64,000 bases of DNA from Zeugodacus cucurbitae (taxonomy: Eukaryota > Arthropoda > Insecta > Diptera > Tephritidae), in contig NC_071668.1 in assembly GCF_028554725.1 (NCBI RefSeq), positions 51,875,732-51,939,731 on the forward strand, given 5' to 3'. The translations under genes and the position numbers were made by a program. Numbering within the stretch: the stretch's first letter is position 1; each line of letters starts with the position of its first letter. The notes under the pieces were generated by a model. It was not told the origin of the DNA, did not search any database, and saw only the letters and a list, made by a program, of their open reading frames with translations. Below, piece by piece: positions 57,601-64,000 of the stretch.

Positions 57601-60600
57601 GATAATTTTTAACAAACTATTATACTATTTGCAACAAGTTGAGAAAGTAACAAGTAAGGAAGGGCTAAGTTCGGGTGTAACCGAACATTTTATACTCTCG
57701 CAATTTATTTATTTAACTCTATTAATATTATATTATACACAATTTGACCCACATATTCGTCATATATATTGTATAAAGTCCATTGAAAGTTGGAAACCAT
57801 AATAATAGGTTAGAAGCACCGAGGTCCTCGTGTTCGATATATGGGGTCTTAAAAACCTATGGTCCGATTTCGGCGATTTTTAGAATGGGGCTGCCACACT
57901 ATTAACATAATATTTGTGCAAAGTTCTGCACCGATATCTTCACTAGTGTTTACTTTATATATTCTAAAGTAAACGATTCAGATCGTCTTCAAAGTTCTGG
58001 TATATAGGAAGTAGGCGTGGTTGTGAAGCGATTTGGCCTATTTTCACAACATATCATTGGGATGTAAAGAAACTATTACAAACCAAGTTTCATTGAAATC
58101 GGTCGAGTAGTTCCTGAGATATGGTTTTTGACCCATAAGTGGGCGACGCCACGCCTATTTTCCATTTTGTAAAAAAATCTGAGTGCAGCTTTAATCTGCC
58201 ATTTCTTATGTGAAATTTAGTGTTTCTGACGTTTTTCTTTAGTAAGTTAACCCACTTTTAGTAATTTTCAACCTAACTTTTGTATGGGAGGTGGGCGTGG
58301 TTATGATCCGATTTCTTTCATTTTTGGCCTGTATTAGGAATTGGCTAAAAAAAACGATTGCAGAAAGTTTGGTTTATATAGCTCTATTGGTTTGCGAGAT
58401 ATGTACAAAAAACTTAGTAGGGGGCGGGGCCACGCCCACTTCCCCAAAAAAAATTACATCCAAATATGCCCCTTCATAAGTGTGCCAAGTTTCATTAAGA
58501 TAACTTAATTTTTACTCAAGTTACAGCTTGCACAGACGGACGGACGGACGGACGGACAGACAGACATTCGGATTTGAACTCCACTCTTCACCCTGATCAC
58601 TTTGGTATATATAACCCTATATCTAACTCGTTTAGTTTTGGGTGTTACAAACAACCGTTATGTGAACAAAACTATAATACTCTCTTTAGCAACATTTGTT
58701 GCGAGAGTATAAAAATTATATATATTCACCCCTATACCTACCCCAATATAAGATCGAGTTCATCGTCCTTGCTCAACTCTGCATTTTGTCCGTTCGGCAG
58801 AGATTTTTTGTCGCCACCCAGCCGTTCGTAAAGAGGTTTCTCCACGGTTTGTTCATTATTTGTGTAGTCATTTCTGTCCATACTCTGCTCGAATGCATTC
58901 CGCATAATTAAATTGCCTGTGGGTGCTTGTTTCGGCACTACCTTGGAGAACATATTATAGACCTTGGCTTCCTTACCCACTGTATCGAGATTCAATAAGC
59001 TTGGACGCGTCTGTAGGTAGTAGCCATTAATTTTCGCCGAATTTTTAGCATTCTTCGAAGCGGTCTCAAAGAGTGCATAATTCCGATGGCCATTCGCCAA
59101 ATAGATTACACCGGCTTTAATATTACCGACAGGATTACTGCTGTGATTGAAGGAGACATTTGGCGGCTGTGGCGGTTGCAGCTGACCGGTGTTGCGATTC
59201 AAGTAGATGTCATTTATGGACTCGGTGAAGGCAAGATTTTCCTGTGAACGCTTGTGGAGTGCCGCCTCTCCGCCACCGTTCAGATATATGTGACTGGCTG
59301 GCGCGAGTATGGTATTGTAGCCGCTCTTTATCGAAATGTTATCTTCAAGTTGTTCACGGAATTGCCGATTTGCTACGTTGTTGATGGCATTCGGCGGCAT
59401 GCCGTTGTTGGTGTGCGAATTCTGTTGCGCATTAACAGCTGTCAATTGTAACGGCACTGTGGAGCGCGACGCATCGCCACCATTTATTGCCAAGAAACTG
59501 ATTTTTGGCGCTTGCACTTGATTGGGGTTCTGTGTTATGGGAATTATCGCACGCCTCGCGTACATATTGTTGTATGCACGATTACTATTGTTGTTCAGTG
59601 ATGCATTTACTGCATTATTGGCATTAACAGTATTGCTATTATTATGCTGCCGATTACCTTGCTGTATCAGCTCGGTAACCGCTTGTAGTTTCTCTTGCAC
59701 CGGAAGCACATTATTCGATAGATTCGGCAATTGCCCCGCATTCCTGCCATTGATGCTCATATTCGTATTGTTTGTTGTATTTGTATTTACAACAGCAGCC
59801 GCTGCCGCATATTTGGCCGTAAGTTTGACATTGGCATTCGCCGCCGCCGTGGGTGAGATGCGCTTGAGCGCATGAAAGTAGGCATATTTAAGGCTCTGCT
59901 GCGCCGTGGGCCGCTTATCCGGATCGTAGTGCAACATGTCCTCCAACAAATCCAAGCCCGCCTGACTGCAACGTGTCACAATCGTATTGAGCGGCACCTT
60001 GATGCATTCCGGATAGCGAAAGTGTATAGTCGCTGCGAGTCTATAGCCTTCGGGCCATTCACTCTGGTAATACAAAATGCCAGTGAGTCCACAATTCATA
60101 GATATTACGAATACATACCTTCTCAGGCGTTCCTAAAACAGAACAAATCTTAAACAGTTGATCCACTTCACTGCTGCCCGGAAAGAGTGGTCGAAATGTG
60201 TACAGCTCCGCCATGATGCAACCCATTGCCCACAAATCTATGGAACTGGCATAGTTTGTGGAATGTAGCAGCACCTCCGGTGCTCGATACCTGTTCGAAA
60301 TACATATGTTACTGCCACTACAAGTAAAGAGAGTCAAATTACGCTCACCATCTTGTCGACACATAGTCTGTAAACGGCGGTCGTGAGCGTATCTCTCGCG
60401 CCAAGCCGAAATCTGCAATTTTTATAAGCTCCGGTCCTGAGCAAAGTAAATTCTCCGGTTTCAAGTCACGATGGAAAAATCCATGGCGATGCATGAACGC
60501 CAAGCCAGTGAGGACCTGTTTGTGAAGAGGCCGTAAGACATATAAAACAATAATTGAGTTATAAGTGCGAAGGAACAAATTGCTAGTTTTTTGATCTCAG

Positions 60601-61055
60601 TCTTAAACTGAGATAGTACGCAGACTCTGCATAGTGGCATATTCTCACAAACATATGCACATTATTTTACCTGAAAAAGTATACTTTTAAGCGTTGGTTC
60701 TGGCAAATGTGTGTCGCGGTCCTTAATCATTTGGTACAAATTCTCTTTCATATATTCAAAAACGAAATATAACGTGTCATTCTCACGTATGACTTCCTTC
60801 AGCTTAACAATATTGGGGTGAGAGAGTTTCTTGAGCGACTGCAAAATAATAATAAATAGTAATATATATATAGAAGTATTTAGGCAACAAAAGCCTCACC
60901 TTTACTTCGCGCAAATTCATCGCCTCCTCCCAGGAGTAATATTTTCGTTTCATACGTTTTATAGCCACCTTTTCGCCAGTGTCCTTGCGTTGGGCTAATA
61001 CCACTGTACCGTATGTGCCATCACCCAATTGTGAGAGGGTAATATAACGATTCAT
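51645..61055 (-). CDS. MAK/ICK (RCK-family) Ser/Thr protein kinase, eight exons, 824 aa
   Basis: Exons, in order of transcription: 61055-60900, 60838-60671, 60515-60349, 60290-60119, 60063-58742, 54709-54419, 52513-52448, 51777-51645 (2,475 nt; all junctions GT/AG, phases consistent). The kinase domain is residues 4 to about 285: GDGTYG loop, VAIK lysine 33, HRDLKPEN 123-130, DFG 143-145, TDY 157-159 (the dual-phosphorylation site of MAK/ICK), WYRAPE. The long Asn/Ala/Ser-rich tail is unstructured and ends ENGRFGKCKI. MAK/ICK kinases control ciliary length and intraflagellar transport. The probable Drosophila counterpart is CG42366 (from memory, uncertain). The last three exons are inferred from phase and reading frame. 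Without them the frame stops at 58738. TEs fill the large introns. Confidence 0.88.
52850..53640 (+). pseudogene. LINE ORF2 C-terminal fossil (RNase H) in a kinase intron
   Basis: Plus-strand frames read HMGQYFCIFQAAVFAISKCA (RNase H core, F-Q-A-x-V-x-A-I), GEQVSQAALQTIS, and later KKLRQLVSLYTGHYRLRCHL and HKLGIYSSDQC (the region before the terminal cysteine motif of RNase H-bearing LINEs). Stops and shifts are present. It is antisense to the kinase gene, between exons 7 and 6. The clade could be I, LOA or R1. Confidence 0.65.
53641..54418. other. Intronic sequence without further features
   Basis: Rest of the kinase intron between exons 6 and 7. No element ends or coding frame. Confidence 0.4.
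54710..55477. other. Intronic AT-rich sequence
   Basis: First part of the 4-kb kinase intron. Includes AATAATAAT-type runs near 55160-55200. Nothing else is recognised. Confidence 0.4.
55478..55954. mobile_element. 473-bp TA-inserting MITE, copy A
   Basis: The element at 55480-55952 begins CAGTGGAACTTCTCTAACTC and ends with the inverse of CAGTGGAATTTCCATAACTC. TA stands on both sides. The subterminal part repeats GTTCGAGTTATGGA-like words. There is no coding capacity. The same family occurs at 62714-63704. It lies in the kinase intron. Confidence 0.85.
56395..56560 (+). repeat. R1200 repeat, 5' partial copy
   Basis: It starts AACAAGTAAGGAAGGCCTAAG with TTCGGGTGTACGATT (damaged hairpin) and breaks off where the RTE-type fragment begins at 56567. 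Diverged R1200 sequence resumes at about 57060. Confidence 0.65.
56567..56885 (+). pseudogene. RTE-type RT fragment with internal deletion
   Basis: Plus frame reads AELNREGTIFYKSVQLLAYA, DDIDIIGNNTRAV, LDKEAKRLGLVVNDNKTKYL and a stop, then SAHSRLGSMNENDPALKVFD. Compared with the copy at 36149 the segment between SRLGS and MDEN is deleted. It sits in the kinase intron within a diverged R1200 copy. Confidence 0.8.
57060..57646 (+). repeat. Diverged R1200 copy, distal part
   Basis: It keeps ATTAACCGCTTTATACGG, GGGTATATGGGTTCGGAG, GCACAGAGACGCATTATT and a short GACAGACGAACAGACAAAC tract. It ends AACAAACTATTATACTATTTGCAAC just before the next copy starts. Confidence 0.55.
57649..58714 (+). repeat. 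R1200 dispersed repeat, copy 9, next to a kinase splice donor
   Basis: It starts AACAAGTAAGGAAGGGC, with the intact hairpin GTTCGGGTGTAACCGAAC at 57669-57686, GACG repeats at about 58536-58562 and the terminal hairpin ending TTGCGAGAGTATAAAA at 58714. Some 27 bp separate it from the exon 5 donor of the minus-strand kinase gene at 58736-58741. Confidence 0.88.
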
Positions 61056-62711
61056 TATACTGAAGCGGGGAAGCTCCCGTATATGTATGTAGAAATTGTC
61101 GCAATCAGTATAATTCAGTCGATGCGAAGTAAGGCATTATGCTGAAATTTGAAAAGAAAACGGGATTATAAATGTAAGTTAAATAGCAATGATTATATAT
61201 AATATATAAAAAATGAATTCAGAAGTATTCAGAAGCTGATTTTGTTAAGCCGGGGCCTGTTCGCAAACGTTCCAAGTATATATAAATTATTGCCATTATT
61301 ATTCTTAAATTTGCTGTAAGAAAATAGCATTGTGCTACTTGGGAAGCTGCTAAATCGGACTTTATGCTGGAGTAGATGGAACAGACTTTATATTATTTTC
61401 TAAAAGTTGAATGCACTATGTTCTACCAAACCACAAAAAACATAATTCAGGAAGTAATTGTCCCTTAATTACTTAATTAACCGGATTTTGCTCGATTAAT
61501 GCGCCGATATAAATCATTTACAATACAAAAAATCTTATTTTACTACTTTAATATTTAATCGAATTGAAAATGGAATGCAACTCTGGGGGTTGTTCTCCAC
61601 TCTGTAAATTTGGCTGTATTTATTGATAAAATAGCAATCAGCTGATGAAAATTACCAACTTTCTATGAACATCAAAAATAAAAATGTATAAAAGCTGATC
61701 GTTAATCGAATAGCCGGCTGAGCGAAAGGCAAAAACTGGGTTTTCAATAATAATTTTAAATGTGGTACTAAATTAATTTGGCTGTGCGAAAAGATCTATT
61801 TTAAAAACTGAACAGAACTTCTATTTGCGCCGTTATTTTTGCATTTTATGTCCCCCGAAAACTTATTTTGGTTTGTAAAATACCACCGTTACCTTCGTTA
61901 GAATTGGTAAAAACTTCTACGTAAGCAAGAAGATTTCAACACGTCAAAATTAGAGTAGCAGAACCAGTTAATAAAATTTGAGTTGCCTTTTGTTATGTCA
62001 TCACTAGATTTAGGAAGCAAGACGGAAGGAACTTGACATACAACTTTTGTTATTATTTAAACAGTATGTTACTGTCGGACTCGCTGTACCTGATGCCGAT
62101 CGTAAAACACTAAGAAGACCACCACAGGAATTGTAGCCACGAATAGCGACCATCTATTCGATTTCACTAATAGTCACTTAACTGAAATATATAATGATGA
62201 TAACCCAATACTTAATATGTCTTCCTTTAAGTGATTGATATACCTTTTCTCACAAAGCTTCTCGAAAGATGTATAGCGTGCTCTGATCACAGTTTGTCAT
62301 ACCTAATCTTAACTATTATTATTATAAATTATTGTATATTATAAATATTGTATGAGGGTTATTCTAGACCTTGACATCATGAGGTCAAGATGTAATTATC
62401 AAGGCTAGTCCAACAATCGCAAAGCTAGTAAATTTAACCATGCCTTGAAATTTAAAGCAAAAGAAGTTTCAGTTTTTCTATATTTTCGAACACCGTAAGA
62501 ACTTCTATTGCTCGACCCTCATAGATAACCTTTTTACGCAGTTACAGTATTTTTTTCTGTGCTAGAGCTACAATAGACTATTTACCGTTATCTGCTGAGC
62601 AGCAAACACTACTAAAATACATTTTTTTTGTGTTTAGAATAAATCGAATTGTATAATAGAAGTCACGCATAATTAAAGACTTACGTATATACATGTACAT
62701 ATATATACATA
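61056..62711. other. 5' flank of the kinase gene
   Basis: No coding frame is supported. It may hold the promoter and non-coding 5' exons of the kinase. AT-rich, with no clear TATA box close to the ATG. Confidence 0.4.
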
Positions 62712-62713
62712 TA

Positions 62714-63704
62714 CAGTTGAACTTCCCTAACTCAAATCATCATAATCACAAAAAAAATCGAGTTAGAGAGACTTCGAATTTTAAAAGTTCTCATTAAAAC
62801 ATTCAATTTTTCAAAATCCTGTAAAATATAAAGTTTTATGTACATATGTACGTTAAAACATGTATTCTTTAATTTTGTTTGGTATAGTTTGCTATTTTTT
62901 CGGCTCTTGACGTCTGTATCCCACGCCTTTGTTACATGATTTATACAATCCATAAGCGTAATATCATATACAGTATACTCTCGAAAAGTAAATCGATTGG
63001 TATTTTGGGTAATTTACTTTTTCGAATAATTTACTTTTCCAAATATATACATAAATTATCTGTTTTTATAATATTAAATGCATTTTTAAACTTAAAAAAT
63101 TCATTCATTTATTTGCTTCAATAAAACATATGGATTTACATGAAAAACATATTTACATTTACATACATACATATGTATTTACTATGAAGAGAAAAAATCT
63201 TGAATATTCTTTTGTTTTTTTTCTTTTGCAATATATTTTCTGACCATTTTTGTACGACAATTCAAAAAGTCTGACACCTGATTTGCATCGTTTTCATTTT
63301 TAAACCAGTGGATCAAGTAGGAGAGTTTATTTACTAAAAAGACGCGATAAACAAGAAATTCGTTTCGAATTTTTTATCACACTCTCTGAAAAGTTAATTA
63401 AAAAATTTACTTTTTCGAGGTGCATGTGTAATCTTAAAGGTGATTAACTTTTCCGCGATTATTTACTATCTGAGAATTTACTTTTCGAGAGTATACTGTA
63501 TTTTGTTCGCCGGCATACGATATAGAGGGACTTTTTTAAAGATCTGCCTTGATAGTAAAATTTTAAATTTTATATTATGCTCTGGTCGAAAAGTTCGATT
63601 TATGGAAGAAATTTTGTATGAAATTTGACTTCTATTGCCAATTCAAGAGTTCGAGTTATGGAGAACTCCGAATTATAAAAGTTCGAGTTATGGAAGTTCC
63701 ACTG
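62714..63704. mobile_element. TA-inserting MITE, copy B, carrying a nested MITE
   Basis: It begins CAGTTGAACTTCCCTAACTC after TA and ends with the inverse of CAGTGGAACTTCCATAACTC. The right flank reads CA instead of TA, probably a mutation. Without the 528-bp insert and its duplicated TA it is 461 bp and matches copy A (55480-55952) over its length. Confidence 0.83.
62971..63498. mobile_element. 528-bp TA-inserting MITE nested in copy B
   Basis: Perfect terminal inverted repeats of at least 21 bp begin CAGTATACTCTCGAAAAGTA. TA flanks both sides (62969-62970, 63499-63500). Copy A of the host MITE has the uninterrupted sequence ATATCATATTTTTTGTTCGC at this position, an empty site. No protein is encoded. 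Confidence 0.9.
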
Positions 63705-64000
63705 CATATAATAACTATAAAATGCTATTTACTAAATCTAGTGCTAAGCGTGTCAATTTAATAGTTATAATAATAAATTATTCTTTTATTGTCGCCGCTT
63801 TGTGTGTCTTTCGTTTATTAGTCGCTATAAATAAAACACAATGATCAATATTTTTCACGCCGTATCATACAATTACATACACATTTACGTGTCATATTCA
63901 AAGTCATGTGCATGATATTGAATGTAGATAATAATACTATTATGTTACAATTAACTACTAACTGCAAGAAATGCAGGGTCAAAGTTCGATCCACGAAAAA
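63705..64000. other. Gene-free right end
   Basis: Nothing recognisable to the window edge. Confidence 0.4.

Noticed and set aside
58738..58740. TAG as the true end of the kinase
   Set aside because: The stop overlaps a good donor site, and three downstream exons continue in matching phase. It may still be used in a minor isoform, so it is reported as a finding instead.
59254..59875. Plus-strand frames opposite the kinase tail
   Set aside because: They are antisense shadows of the Asn-rich exon 5.
1..64000. tRNA, rRNA or bacterial-type operon features
   Set aside because: No cloverleaf-like or rRNA-like sequence was recognised by eye, and gene structure is clearly eukaryotic. A tRNAscan run would be needed to exclude tRNAs fully.

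Overview
The window is a piece of a higher-dipteran nuclear genome, most likely a tephritid fruit fly (Bactrocera-like). The reasons are intron-containing genes with GT/AG splice sites, insect RR-2 cuticle protein genes, I-, RTE- and BEL-type retrotransposons, and a very abundant ~1.1-1.5 kb repeat with a GACG-rich tract that I associate with tephritids. The species call is inference. No tRNA, rRNA or CRISPR array was recognised.

Seven host genes are supported. A five-exon coiled-coil protein gene (+) lies at 5237-8387. Three RR-2 chitin-binding cuticular protein genes lie at 21374 (+), 33520 (+) and 42895 (-). A Thr/Pro/Tyr-rich secreted protein (-) is encoded at 24338-25888 and a second, unknown secreted protein (-) at 28784-29833. 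An eight-exon MAK/ICK (RCK-family) protein kinase (-) occupies 51645-61055. Three cuticle genes and two extracellular-protein genes in about 22 kb look like a small epidermal/cuticle gene neighbourhood. Four of them share a tiny first coding exon of 3-4 codons that opens the signal peptide.

Most of the remaining sequence is transposable elements, many with visible ends. They are: a decayed hAT element with an 8-bp target duplication (116-992); mariner and Tc1 fossils (3740, 5880, 30410, 41680, 48540); a full-length I-clade LINE with a 12-bp target duplication and one frameshift (11483-16726); RTE-type fragments (4290, 22840, 27786, 28378, 32080, 36120, 56567); a gag-only BEL/Pao element with both LTRs and a nested RTE (35633-40121); a deleted Helitron with recognisable ends that carries a 396-bp MITE with an 8-bp target duplication (49700-51447); a LINE RNase H fossil inside a kinase intron (52850-53640); and three families of TA-inserting MITEs, one nested in another with a paralogous empty site (62714-63704).

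A dispersed repeat family, here called R1200, occurs about ten times in both orientations. It has a hairpin at each end, a shared terminal motif and several GGGCGTGG-type boxes, and I could not assign it to a known class. It is the best candidate for something undescribed. One copy ends about 20 bp from a kinase splice donor.
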